NCBI RefSeq assembly: GCF_025399795.1
Contig: NZ_JAODTZ010000019.1
Location: 94,755 to 158,754, forward strand
Source of the DNA: Streptomyces rhizosphaerihabitans
GTDB taxonomy: Bacteria; Actinomycetota; Actinomycetes; Streptomycetales; Streptomycetaceae
Length of the DNA stretch: 64,000 bases
Direction: 5' to 3'
The position numbers and the translations under genes were made by a program. The first letter of the stretch is position 1. Each line of letters opens with the position of its first letter. Positions 1-9,273 of the stretch are shown piece after piece. A model generated the notes under the pieces. That model made no database searches, was not told the DNA's origin, and was given only the letters and a program-made list of their open reading frames with translations.

Positions 1-362
1 CCCGCGCGCAGCGCGCGGCGCAGGCCGGCGTAGTGCGCGAGACGGACGAGGGGACGGTAGAGGGCGTACGGCAGCAGGCGGGCCATCCGGCCGTCCCAGC
101 GCTCGCGGGTGTCCTGCGAGTCGACGCGCGCGCCCCGCACGGCCCGCCGCATCAGCGTCGACTTGCCGCTGCCGGGCAGTCCGGTGACCACGACGAGGTC
201 GTGCGCCCCGAAGCGGAGACCGTGCGGGCTGTGGCCGACCCGGTCGCGGAGATCCCGGACGACGGCCGCCGGACGCGGGCCGCGCGCCTTCCGGGCCGGT
301 GCGCCGGGCTGCTCGGGCAGTGCGAGACCAGAGGTCGTCGCGTACACCGTGGTCCTGTTCAC
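1..362 (-). CDS. P-loop AAA-family ATPase / predicted kinase (partial, 3' end beyond window)
   Basis: Reads leftward off the window edge. The only visible catalytic feature is a Walker A loop, VTGLPGSGKST, at about residues 60-70. It lies after a basic, Pro/Arg-rich N-terminus and is followed by a D-x-Q/D-x-x-E-R-W stretch typical of small P-loop kinases and zeta-toxin-like ATPases. The GTG start at 360-362 is supported by an upstream GGGGAGGA about 8 nt away; the ATG further upstream is out of frame. The gene is divergent from the gcvT transcription unit. Substrate is unknown; only about 120 residues are visible. Confidence 0.7.
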   Translation of the reverse strand, partial: MNRTTVYATTSGLALPEQPGAPARKARGPRPAAVVRDLRDRVGHSPHGLRFGAHDLVVVTGLPGSGKSTLMRRAVRGARVDSQDTRERWDGRMARLLPYALYRPLVRLAHYAGLRRALRA

Positions 363-542
363 CGTGACCGTCCTCCCCTTGGACGTGGAGTCCCATCCCC
401 GTCGAGTGTAAAGAGAAGGTAATGCCCCGCGCTTCTCTTTTCCGTGCTCGGACTGCCACAGCCCGGTTACAGATGCCGGACTGCCGGGATCGGACCGCGC
501 GTGCGATGATGGCCGCGCCAACTGCATACCGGCCGCTTGAAT

Positions 543-745
543 CCGCGCGGGAGAGTCCTGGGTACGTGTACCCGGGCGCCGAAGGAGCAAGTCCCTCCCT
601 TGAATCTCTCAGGCCCCGTTACCGCGCGGGCGAGGCACATCTGAAAAGCGGGCCGCTCACCGGCGGCTCCACCCAAGGTGCAAATCAGGACCACCATTTC
701 GTGGGGTCGTGATGAACCTCTCAGGTTCCGATGACAGATGGGGAG
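543..745 (+). promoter_or_regulatory. Tandem glycine riboswitch upstream of gcvT
   Basis: Two glycine aptamers in series. Aptamer I lies between a self-complementary CCGCGCGG at 543-550 and a copy near 621-630, with the conserved core GGCGCCGAAGGAGCAA (about 575-590) and GAATCTCTCAGG (about 602-613). Aptamer II is closed by CATCTG (638-643) pairing with CAGATG (735-740), with core CACCCAAGGTGCAA and GAACCTCTCAGG. Glycine riboswitches upstream of gcv genes activate the cleavage system in Streptomyces (shown in S. griseus), so glycine-induced expression of gcvT-gcvH and possibly glyA is the expected logic. The ATG at 731 is inside aptamer II and cannot be the gcvT start. Confidence 0.93.
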
Positions 746-781
746 GAACGACCTCGCCGTCATGCCTTGGGAGCCAGACCG

Positions 782-1900
782 ATGAGCAGCACCGCACCCC
801 GTCACACCGCGCTCGATGCCCTGCATCGCTCGCTCGGCGCGACGATGACCGACTTCGCAGGCTGGGACATGCCCCTGCGCTACGGCTCCGAGCGCGACGA
901 GCACCTCGCCGTCCGCACGAAGGCCGGCCTCTTCGACCTCTCCCACATGGGTGAGATCACCGTCACCGGCCCAGAGGCGGCCGCTCTCCTGAACCACGCG
1001 CTGGTCGGCAACATCGCCACCGTCGGCGTCGGCCGCGCCCGCTACACCATGATCTGCCAGGAGGACGGCGGCATCCTGGACGACCTGATCGTCTACCGGC
1101 TCGCCGACGACGAATACATGGTGGTCGCGAACGCCTCCAACGCCCAGGTGGTGCTGGACGCGCTGACCGGGCGCGCCGCCGGTTTCGACGCAGTGGTGCG
1201 CGACGACCGTGACGCGTACGCGCTGATCGCCGTGCAGGGACCCGAGTCCCCCGGCATCCTCAAGTCGGTCACCGACGCGGACCTGGACGGCCTGAAGTAC
1301 TACGCGGGCCTGCCGGGCACGGTGGCCGGCGTTCCGGCCCTGATCGCCCGTACCGGCTACACCGGTGAGGACGGCTTCGAGCTGTTCGTCGCCCCCGCCG
1401 ACGCCGAGAAGGTGTGGCAGGCGCTGACCGACGCGGGCACCCCGGCCGGACTGGTCCCCTGCGGTCTTTCCTGCCGCGACACGCTGCGCCTGGAGGCGGG
1501 CATGCCGCTGTACGGGCACGAGCTGACCACCTCGCTGACCCCCTTCGACGCCGGTCTCGGCCGGGTCGTGAAGTTCGAGAAGGAGGGCGACTTCGTGGGG
1601 CGCGAGGCCCTGACCGAAGCCGCCGAGCGTGCCGCTTCCGAGCCGCCGCGCGTCCTCGTCGGACTGATCGCCGAGGGCCGTCGCGTGCCGCGCGCCGGGT
1701 TCCCGGTCGTCTCCGACGGCAAGGTGATCGGTGAGGTCACCTCCGGCGCCCCGTCCCCGACCCTGGGCAAGCCGATCGCGATGGCGTACGTCGACGCCGC
1801 GCACGCCGCGCCGGGCACCGCCGGTGTCGGCGTGGACATCCGGGGCAGCCACGAACCGTACGAGGTCGTGGCACTGCCGTTCTACAAGCGCCAGAAGTGA
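782..1900 (+). CDS. gcvT: Glycine cleavage system T protein (aminomethyltransferase)
   Basis: Transfers the methylene carbon from the aminomethyl-lipoyl H protein to tetrahydrofolate and releases ammonia. The 372-residue product begins MSSTAPRHTALDALHR and shows the family's DFAGWDMPLRYG, FDLSHMGEI and RTGYTGEDGFELF segments across the folate-binding barrel and C-terminal domain; the length is normal. The start at 782 is chosen because the earlier in-frame ATG (731) is part of the riboswitch. It is followed by gcvH, glyA and sdaA on the same strand. gcvP is not in the window, as is usual when it is encoded elsewhere. The stop codon is embedded in a 26-bp tandem repeat (see repeat entry). Confidence 0.97.
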   Translation: MSSTAPRHTALDALHRSLGATMTDFAGWDMPLRYGSERDEHLAVRTKAGLFDLSHMGEITVTGPEAAALLNHALVGNIATVGVGRARYTMICQEDGGILDDLIVYRLADDEYMVVANASNAQVVLDALTGRAAGFDAVVRDDRDAYALIAVQGPESPGILKSVTDADLDGLKYYAGLPGTVAGVPALIARTGYTGEDGFELFVAPADAEKVWQALTDAGTPAGLVPCGLSCRDTLRLEAGMPLYGHELTTSLTPFDAGLGRVVKFEKEGDFVGREALTEAAERAASEPPRVLVGLIAEGRRVPRAGFPVVSDGKVIGEVTSGAPSPTLGKPIAMAYVDAAHAAPGTAGVGVDIRGSHEPYEVVALPFYKRQK

Positions 1901-2004
1901 CACTGGTCCGCACGGGCCGGAAGTGACACCGGCCCGCAAGGGCCGGACATGACACGGATGCCCGTCGGGCGCCGGCGCTGACGGGTGAGCCCGTCGGGCG
2001 CCGG
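1896..2004. repeat. Tandem repeats at the gcvT 3' end
   Basis: Two near-identical 26-bp units at 1896-1921 and 1922-1947 (pattern AGTGACACyGGyCCGCAmGG plus GCCGGA). The first unit contains the gcvT stop codon. They are followed by two exact copies of GCCCGTCGGGCGCCGG at 1960-1975 and 1989-2004, each holding a short hairpin GCCCG-T-CGGGC. They lie between gcvT and gcvH and could act as RNA processing or stability structures. No coding potential is evident. Confidence 0.8.
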
Positions 2005-2084
2005 ACGTGACCCTGGGCACATCCGCCCGGGTCACCCACGCTTCCCTCCATCAGCACTCCACCGCGTACAGGAGAATTCAGGCC

Positions 2085-2462
2085 ATGAGCAACCCCCAGC
2101 AGCTGCGCTACAGCAAGGAGCACGAGTGGCTGTCCGTCGCCGAGGACGGCGTCGCGACGGTCGGCATCACCGAGTTCGCGGCCAACGCGCTCGGCGATGT
2201 CGTCTACGCCCAGCTCCCGGAGGTCGGTGACACGGTCACCGCGGGCGAGTCCTGCGGCGAGCTGGAGTCGACCAAGTCGGTCAGCGACCTGTACTCCCCG
2301 GTCGACGGCGAGGTCGTCGAGGCCAACCAGGACGTGGTGGACGACCCGTCGCTGGTGAACTCCGCGCCCTTCGAGGGCGGCTGGCTGTTCAAGGTGCGCG
2401 TCGCGGACCAGCCCGAGGACCTGATGTCCGCCGACGAGTACACCGCCTTCACCGCCGGCTGA
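2085..2462 (+). CDS. gcvH: Glycine cleavage system H protein
   Basis: Lipoyl carrier shuttling the aminomethyl group between the P, T and L proteins. 125 residues, normal family size. The lipoylation site is the lysine in GELESTKSVSD (about Lys64), within the lipoyl-domain hairpin. ATG at 2085 has AGGAGA about 10 nt upstream; a longer in-frame reading from 2007 is rejected because its extra N-terminus is non-family sequence. Lies 185 bp after gcvT and 11 bp before glyA, so probably cotranscribed. Confidence 0.97.
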   Translation: MSNPQQLRYSKEHEWLSVAEDGVATVGITEFAANALGDVVYAQLPEVGDTVTAGESCGELESTKSVSDLYSPVDGEVVEANQDVVDDPSLVNSAPFEGGWLFKVRVADQPEDLMSADEYTAFTAG

Positions 2463-2473
2463 GGAGTCACCGC

Positions 2474-3736
2474 ATGTCGCTTCTGAACACCCCCCTTCAC
2501 GAGCTGGACCCGGACGTCGCGGCCGCCGTCGACGCCGAGCTGCACCGCCAGCAGTCCACCCTGGAGATGATCGCCTCGGAGAACTTCGCTCCGGTCGCGG
2601 TCATGGAGGCCCAGGGCTCGGTCCTGACCAACAAGTACGCCGAGGGTTACCCCGGCCGCCGCTACTACGGCGGCTGCGAGCACGTCGACGTGGTCGAGCA
2701 GATCGCCATCGACCGTGTGAAGGCGCTGTTCGGCGCCGAGCACGCGAATGTGCAGCCGCACTCGGGCGCCCAGGCCAACGCGGCGGCGATGTTCGCGCTG
2801 CTCAAGCCGGGCGACACGATCATGGGTCTGAACCTCGCGCACGGCGGGCACCTCACCCACGGCATGAAGATCAACTTCTCGGGCAAGCTCTACAACGTGG
2901 TCGCGTACCACGTGAGCGACGAGACCGGACAGGTCGACATGGCCGAGGTCGAGCGCCTCGCCAAGGAGTCCCGGCCGAAGCTGATCGTGGCCGGCTGGTC
3001 GGCCTACCCGCGGCAGCTGGACTTCGCCGAGTTCCGCCGCATCGCCGACGAGGTCGGCGCGTACCTCATGGTCGACATGGCGCACTTCGCCGGCCTGGTG
3101 GCCGCGGGGCTGCACCCGAACCCGGTGCCGCACGCCCACGTCGTCACGACGACCACCCACAAGACCCTCGGCGGCCCCCGCGGCGGCGTGATCCTCTCGA
3201 CGGCCGAGCTGGCCAAGAAGATCAACTCCGCGGTCTTCCCCGGTCAGCAGGGCGGTCCGCTGGAGCATGTGATCGCCGCCAAGGCCGTCTCCTTCAAGGT
3301 CGCCGCCACCGACGACTTCAAGGAGCGCCAGCAGCGCACGCTGGACGGCGCGCGCATCCTGGCCGAGCGTCTGGTCCAGGACGACGTGAAGGCCGTCGGT
3401 GTGGACGTCCTGTCCGGGGGCACGGACGTGCACCTGGTCCTGGTCGACCTGCGCAACTCCGAGCTGGACGGGCAGCAGGCCGAGGACCGCCTCCACGAGG
3501 TCGGCATCACGGTCAACCGCAACGCCATCCCGAACGACCCCCGCCCGCCGATGGTCACCTCCGGCCTGCGCATCGGCACGCCCGCCCTCGCCACCCGCGG
3601 GTTCACGACCGAGGACTTCACCGAGGTCGCGGACATCATCGCCGAGGCGCTGAAGCCGTCCTACGACGTGGAGGGCCTGAAGGTCCGTGTGTCCGCTCTG
3701 GCCGACAAGCACCCGTTGTACCCCGGCCTGAAGTAG
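2474..3736 (+). CDS. glyA: Serine hydroxymethyltransferase
   Basis: PLP enzyme interconverting serine + THF and glycine + 5,10-methylene-THF. It works with the glycine cleavage proteins upstream and feeds serine to the deaminase downstream. 420 residues; the PLP lysine is in TTTTHKTLGGPRGG (Lys230), with STLEMIASENF near the N-terminus and YAEGYPGRRYYGG typical of SHMT. The start follows a GAGGAG ribosome site immediately after the gcvH stop, which indicates coupling. Confidence 0.98.
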   Translation: MSLLNTPLHELDPDVAAAVDAELHRQQSTLEMIASENFAPVAVMEAQGSVLTNKYAEGYPGRRYYGGCEHVDVVEQIAIDRVKALFGAEHANVQPHSGAQANAAAMFALLKPGDTIMGLNLAHGGHLTHGMKINFSGKLYNVVAYHVSDETGQVDMAEVERLAKESRPKLIVAGWSAYPRQLDFAEFRRIADEVGAYLMVDMAHFAGLVAAGLHPNPVPHAHVVTTTTHKTLGGPRGGVILSTAELAKKINSAVFPGQQGGPLEHVIAAKAVSFKVAATDDFKERQQRTLDGARILAERLVQDDVKAVGVDVLSGGTDVHLVLVDLRNSELDGQQAEDRLHEVGITVNRNAIPNDPRPPMVTSGLRIGTPALATRGFTTEDFTEVADIIAEALKPSYDVEGLKVRVSALADKHPLYPGLK

Positions 3737-3766
3737 TTCCGTAGGCTTTCTGCCATACGTTGTATT

Positions 3767-3832
3767 CACCCGTACGGTTCCTTTCGTACGGACATCCGGG
3801 GCACCGCGCACACTGGAAGAGCGCGGTGCCCC
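3767..3832 (+). terminator. Double hairpin between glyA and sdaA
   Basis: A small stem CCGTACG/CGTACGG (about 3769-3792) is followed by a 12-bp stem GGGGCACCGCGC (3798-3809) / GCGCGGTGCCCC (3821-3832). There is no strong T-tract after it. It either terminates or attenuates readthrough from glyA into sdaA; a 5' regulatory role for sdaA is also possible. Confidence 0.6.
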
Positions 3833-3898
3833 GTTCCATGCGGTCCCGCACCACCTCCGCCGGACAACGGCGTCCGGCGAAACCACCAAGGAGTTCCC

Positions 3899-5266
<1,368 letters not shown>

Positions 5267-5274
5267 GGAAGAGG

Positions 5275-5342
5275 GGCTGACCGGTCGGGCCCCGCCCGGA
5301 CCGGTCCGCCCGGTCGGTCGGCGCCGCCCGTCCCGGTCAGCC
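5275..5342. terminator. Long inverted repeat between convergent sdaA and lysC
   Basis: GGCTGACCGG at 5275-5284 pairs with CCGGTCAGCC at 5333-5342, enclosing GC-rich sequence with further internal CCGG pairings. The right arm overlaps the lysC stop codon. Position between two convergent genes suggests a bidirectional terminator. It also marks the left edge of the accessory block. Confidence 0.5.
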
Positions 5343-6536
5343 CGGCCGCTCGCTCTCGGGGGCGGGCGCCGGGCCCGAGCCGACCAGGACGTCGCTGTGC
5401 GGGGAACGGGCCTTGGCCGGCGGGGGGACGGCCGGTCCCGGGGGGCCCGCGGGATCCGGGTACAGCAGACCGTGGCGTCGGCGGGCCTCGGCCGCGGCGT
5501 CGGAGCGCGGTACCAGGGTGTGTTCGGCCCGGCCGTCCGCCCGCAGGGTGGTGACCAGGCACAGGTCGCCGAGGCGGCGTGCGGTCCGCAGGTGCGGGGC
5601 CGCGCCGCGCGCTCCGGCCGGCACCGTCAGACACGCCTCGCTCGCGGTGTCGAACTCGGTGACCGCCAGGCCCTCGGCCCGCAGCCGTCCCCCGGCCGCC
5701 CGGCGTTCCCGGCCGGACCGGAAGCGCCAGACCTCGCTGTCCTTGTGCACGACGACCGCGGCCGCCTCCGGACCCGTCCCGACGGCGGTCCCGCCTCCCG
5801 GGCCCTCGCTCCAGGGAAAGGGACGGCACAGCAGCCGCACCCCGCCGCGCTCCGCCCAGTCCACGGCACCCTCGTGGACGACCTTGGCGCCGTGCCGGGA
5901 CATCCGGCGCACTCCCTCGTAGCTGATCCGCGAGAGGGTGCGCGCCTCCGGCACGAGATAGGGGTCGGCGGTGCACACCCCGGGCACGTCGGAGAAGAGC
6001 TCGCACGACTCGGCGCCCAGCGTCACGGCCGTCGCCACCGCCGAGAGGTCCGAGCTGTTGCGGCCCAGCATGACGGTCCTCCCGGCCGTGTCGACCGCCT
6101 GGCCGCCGGGGACGACAGCGATCGGGCATTCGGCCAGAGCCCTGGACAGCGCCTCGGGACGGGCCGAGACGAGTTCCGCCCGATCACCGGGCCCCTGGGC
6201 GAGGAGCCCGGTGCCCGCCGCCGGCAGCGGGCACGCGGGCACGCCCTGGGCGTCGAGCGCGGCCGCGAGCAGGGCGACGCTCACCGTCTCGCCGGCGGTC
6301 AGGAGCATCGCCGCGGCGTGGGCGGGCGGATCGGCGGCCAGGGCGTCCAGCGTCTGCTGGAGTCTGCCCGTCGTACCGGACATCGCGCTCACCACGACGA
6401 CCAGCGGGCGCCTGTCCTCGGTGCTGCGGCGCACCGCGTACCGGGCCACGCGGTGGTAGCCGTCGAGATCGGCGAAGGCGGAGCCGCCGAACTTCAGCAC
6501 CAGCGGACGGCTGTCCGGCAGGGGGCGGCCCGTCAT
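5337..6536 (-). CDS. Aspartokinase (cluster copy)
   Basis: Phosphorylates L-aspartate to beta-aspartyl phosphate. 399 residues. The kinase domain shows LKFGGSAF near residue 14, LTAGE around 90, and GRNSSDLSAVATA with FSDVPGVCTADP, both diagnostic of aspartokinase rather than acetylglutamate kinase. The C-terminal ~130 residues do not show a clear tandem ACT domain and end in Pro/Ser-rich sequence. Relaxed lysine/threonine feedback is therefore possible; this is inference. The ATG at 6536 overlaps the asd stop (ATGA). Streptomyces normally has a housekeeping ask-asd pair elsewhere, so this is probably a pathway-specific copy supplying aspartate semialdehyde. Confidence 0.88.
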   Translation of the reverse strand: MTGRPLPDSRPLVLKFGGSAFADLDGYHRVARYAVRRSTEDRRPLVVVVSAMSGTTGRLQQTLDALAADPPAHAAAMLLTAGETVSVALLAAALDAQGVPACPLPAAGTGLLAQGPGDRAELVSARPEALSRALAECPIAVVPGGQAVDTAGRTVMLGRNSSDLSAVATAVTLGAESCELFSDVPGVCTADPYLVPEARTLSRISYEGVRRMSRHGAKVVHEGAVDWAERGGVRLLCRPFPWSEGPGGGTAVGTGPEAAAVVVHKDSEVWRFRSGRERRAAGGRLRAEGLAVTEFDTASEACLTVPAGARGAAPHLRTARRLGDLCLVTTLRADGRAEHTLVPRSDAAAEARRRHGLLYPDPAGPPGPAVPPPAKARSPHSDVLVGSGPAPAPESERPG

Positions 6537-7582
6537 CCCAGCCACCCGTTCTTCGCGGCGAGTTCCACGATCTGCAACGCGTTCAGCGCGGCCCCCACCC
6601 ACAGGTTGTCGGCGACCACCCAGAGCGCCACCGCCCGGTCGTCCTCCGGCTCGACGCGTATGCGGCCGACATGGACCAGGGCCCGGTCCTCGGGCCGGGC
6701 GAAGACCCTGCGGGGCATGGGGTACGAGGGGTTCTCCGAGCGGCGGTAGACCCGCAGGCCGGGCGTCGCGGCCAGGGCGGCCTCGACGGACGCGGTCGTG
6801 ACCGGCTCGCGCAGCCGCAGGTGCGCGGCCTCGGAGTGGCAGTCGAAGACCGGCACCCGCACCGCGGTGGCACTCACCCGCAGGTCCGGCAGACCGAGGA
6901 TCCTGCGTGGTTCGCGGACGAGTTTGCGTTCCTCGTGCGTGAACCCGGTGTCGTCCTGCAGCCCTATCTCGGGGACGAGGTTGAAGGACAGCGGCTGCCC
7001 GAAGCGCCCGCCGGGGACGCCCTGCGCATGGGGGTCGTCCAGGACGGCCCTGGACCCTTCCGCCAGTTCCCGCAGACCGCGCACCCCGCCGCCGGACGCC
7101 GCCTGGTAGGTGGCCACCACGACACTCTCCAGACCCGCCAGTTCGTGCACCGGGTGCAGGGCGCGCACCAGCTGGATGGTCGAACAGTTGGGGTTGGCCA
7201 CGAGGTTGGACGCCGGCCGGTCGTCGAGCGCGCCCGGGTTGACCTGGGGCACGACGAGCGGGACGTCCGGTCTCATCCGGAAGGCGGAGCTGTTGTCGAC
7301 GACCAGTACCCCCGCAGAGGCCAGTCGCTCCGCCTCCCGGCCGCTCACCTCCGCACCCGCGGAGAAGACGGCGACATCCAGACCCCGGAGGTCCAGGTCG
7401 TCGAGAGTGACCAGGTCCGCCATGGGCAGGGACAGCGCCAGCTCGGTGCCCAGGTCCCGGCCGACGCTGCGCGCCGATCCCACGGGCACCACCTGTTCCA
7501 CGGGTACGATCCCGCCGTCGAGCAGGGCCAGGCACTCCCGGCCCACCGCTCCGGTGGCGCCCACTACAGCGATGCGCAGCAT
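6533..7582 (-). CDS. asd: Aspartate-semialdehyde dehydrogenase (cluster copy)
   Basis: Reduces aspartyl phosphate to aspartate semialdehyde with NADPH. 349 residues. N-terminal Rossmann motif VVGATGAVGRE, DNSSAFRM loop, catalytic cysteine in NPNCSTIQL (Cys133) and base histidine in VFDCHSEA (about His249) are all present, so it should be active. Forms a two-gene unit with the aspartokinase through a 4-bp overlap. It is transcribed away from the regulator genes at 7.6-9.2 kb on the same strand and may be in one operon with them. Confidence 0.93.
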   Translation of the reverse strand: MLRIAVVGATGAVGRECLALLDGGIVPVEQVVPVGSARSVGRDLGTELALSLPMADLVTLDDLDLRGLDVAVFSAGAEVSGREAERLASAGVLVVDNSSAFRMRPDVPLVVPQVNPGALDDRPASNLVANPNCSTIQLVRALHPVHELAGLESVVVATYQAASGGGVRGLRELAEGSRAVLDDPHAQGVPGGRFGQPLSFNLVPEIGLQDDTGFTHEERKLVREPRRILGLPDLRVSATAVRVPVFDCHSEAAHLRLREPVTTASVEAALAATPGLRVYRRSENPSYPMPRRVFARPEDRALVHVGRIRVEPEDDRAVALWVVADNLWVGAALNALQIVELAAKNGWLG

Positions 7583-7612
7583 TCCCGTCCTCCTGTCGCC
7601 CCGCGCGGGGGC

Positions 7613-8587
7613 TCAGTGCGTGGTTGTGCCGGGTAACCGGCCCCGGAAGGCACGGCGGTACGCGTTGGGCGTGGTGTTGAGGAAGTGCACGAACTGGTAC
7701 CGCAGGGCGGCCGCGTTGGCGAATCCCGTACGGGCCGCCACCGCCTCCATCGTCTCGTCGGTGTTCTCCAGCAGCCGCTGGGCACTCAGCACCCGCTGGG
7801 CCAGCAGCCACCGGTAGGGGGTGGTCCCCGTCTCCGCCCGGAAGCGGCGGGCGAAGGTGCGCGGCGACATGCAGGCCCGCGCCGACAGCTGCTCCACGCT
7901 GATCTCCTGGTCCAGGTGACGCTCGGCCCAGGTCAGCACCTCGCGCACACCGTCCTCCCCGTACTGCGCCACCGGCCGTTCGATGTACTGGGCCTGGCCG
8001 CCCTCACGGTGCGGGGGCACCACCATGCGCCGGGCGATGGCGTTGGCGACGTCGCTGCCCTGGAGCTTGCGCACCAGGTGAAGGCAGGCGTCGATCCCCG
8101 CGGAGGTGCCGGCCGAGGTGAGGATCGGGTCCTCGTCGACGTAGAGCACTCCCGGTTCGACCTGGGCCTTGGGGTAGCGCTCGGCCAGCGCGTCGGCGTA
8201 CCGCCAGTGGGTGGTGCAACGCCGTCCGTCCAGCAGCCCCGCGGCGCCCAGGACGAAGGCGCCGACACAGACGCTGACCACCCGGGCCCCGCGGGCCACC
8301 GCCTGGCGCAGGGCCTCCAGAAGAGCGGGCGGAAAGTCCCGGGTGTGGAAGTCGTCCCCCACCGGGATGGCGATGAGATCGGCCTCCTCCAGCCGGTCGA
8401 GCCCGTAGGGCGTGCTGATGGTGAACCCCGGCACCGCCCGGACCGACGGGAATTCCGCGGCGACGAGCGCGAAGTCGTACGCGGGCAGCCCCTCCTCCCG
8501 GCGGTCGATCCCGAATACCTCACATACGACACCCAGCTCGAAGGGATGGACGTTGTCGAGCAGGACCGCGGCTACGTTCTTCAGCAT
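7613..8587 (-). CDS. GlxA-type transcriptional regulator (DJ-1/PfpI + AraC HTH)
   Basis: About 324 residues. N-terminal class-I glutamine-amidotransferase-like (DJ-1/PfpI) domain with the elbow cysteine in VSVCVGAFVLGAAG. C-terminal double AraC helix-turn-helix, with SARACMSPRTFARRFRAETG and TGFANAAALRYQF. The ATG at 8587 (MLKNVAAVLL) has GGA 6 nt upstream; a TTG nine bases earlier is an alternative. Likely a cluster-situated regulator; ligand unknown. Lies only 30 bp upstream of asd on the same strand, so it could be cotranscribed with asd-lysC. Confidence 0.88.
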   Translation of the reverse strand: MLKNVAAVLLDNVHPFELGVVCEVFGIDRREEGLPAYDFALVAAEFPSVRAVPGFTISTPYGLDRLEEADLIAIPVGDDFHTRDFPPALLEALRQAVARGARVVSVCVGAFVLGAAGLLDGRRCTTHWRYADALAERYPKAQVEPGVLYVDEDPILTSAGTSAGIDACLHLVRKLQGSDVANAIARRMVVPPHREGGQAQYIERPVAQYGEDGVREVLTWAERHLDQEISVEQLSARACMSPRTFARRFRAETGTTPYRWLLAQRVLSAQRLLENTDETMEAVAARTGFANAAALRYQFVHFLNTTPNAYRRAFRGRLPGTTTH

Positions 8588-8692
8588 GTTTTCCAATGTG
8601 GCAGTAATACATGGTGTTCTGACAGTCCCTCCGCTGTCCCCTGGCCGAATCAGCCCTCATACTCACGGCATGGACCCTGAAGCGGTTGGGAT

Positions 8693-9187
8693 TCACTCAC
8701 TCGCGCTCATGGGTGGAGACACACCGTTGACAGGCCCGCCGATGGACACGATCCCGCTGCGGATGCCCATGACGACGGCTTGCGTCCGATCGGACGCGCC
8801 GACCTTCATGAAGACCGCGGACAAATGGTTCTTCACCGTCTTCTCGGATATGCCAAGCGCCTTGGCCACGCGCCGATTCGAATTCCCCTGGGCGATAAGC
8901 ACCAGAATTTGCCGTTCACGGGCCGTCAGCAGGGAGAGGGCCTCCCGTGTCGCGAGCGCTTCCTCGGAGGGCGGCGGGGCGGCGTCGGCCGTCCGTCGGC
9001 CGTCGGCCCGTAAGTCCTCGATCAACTGCTCCTGTGCCTCCAGGGCGTCCTGCGCCTCGCCCAGGGCCTTGTGCACCTTGGCGACGCCTTCGGCCAAGGC
9101 CGTCACGGGCTCCTTCGGCGCCCCGCAGACCTCGCAGCACTGCCGACCCCTCAGCTCCTCGACCGACCCGCGCGCAACAGGCGACAT
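8693..9187 (-). CDS. Small LuxR-type HTH regulator with N-terminal Cys motif and coiled coil
   Basis: 164 residues. C-terminal LuxR/FixJ HTH: LTARERQILVLIAQGNSN and ISEKTVKNHLSAVFMKVGAS. Residues about 40-65 (ALGEAQDALEAQEQLIEDL) form a short coiled coil, and the N-terminus carries RQCCEVCGAP, which could bind metal or be redox active. There is no receiver domain. The ATG at 9187 has GGAGGGAG about 10 nt upstream. Probably a pathway regulator next to the GlxA-type gene. Confidence 0.85.
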   Translation of the reverse strand: MSPVARGSVEELRGRQCCEVCGAPKEPVTALAEGVAKVHKALGEAQDALEAQEQLIEDLRADGRRTADAAPPPSEEALATREALSLLTARERQILVLIAQGNSNRRVAKALGISEKTVKNHLSAVFMKVGASDRTQAVVMGIRSGIVSIGGPVNGVSPPMSASE

Positions 9188-9273
9188 CAGATGAACTCCC
9201 TCCACCGATGTGAATTGACCGAACCGCTCTTCTCCGTAGGGCCGAGGGCTTGCGGGAAAATCGACGCACCGGG

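Noticed and set aside
731..781. Upstream ATG as gcvT start
   Set aside because: Lies within the conserved riboswitch aptamer.
467..2035. 522-residue minus-strand frame over gcvT
   Set aside because: Antisense shadow; Arg/Gly/Val-rich, no family, and overlaps both a riboswitch and a certain gene.
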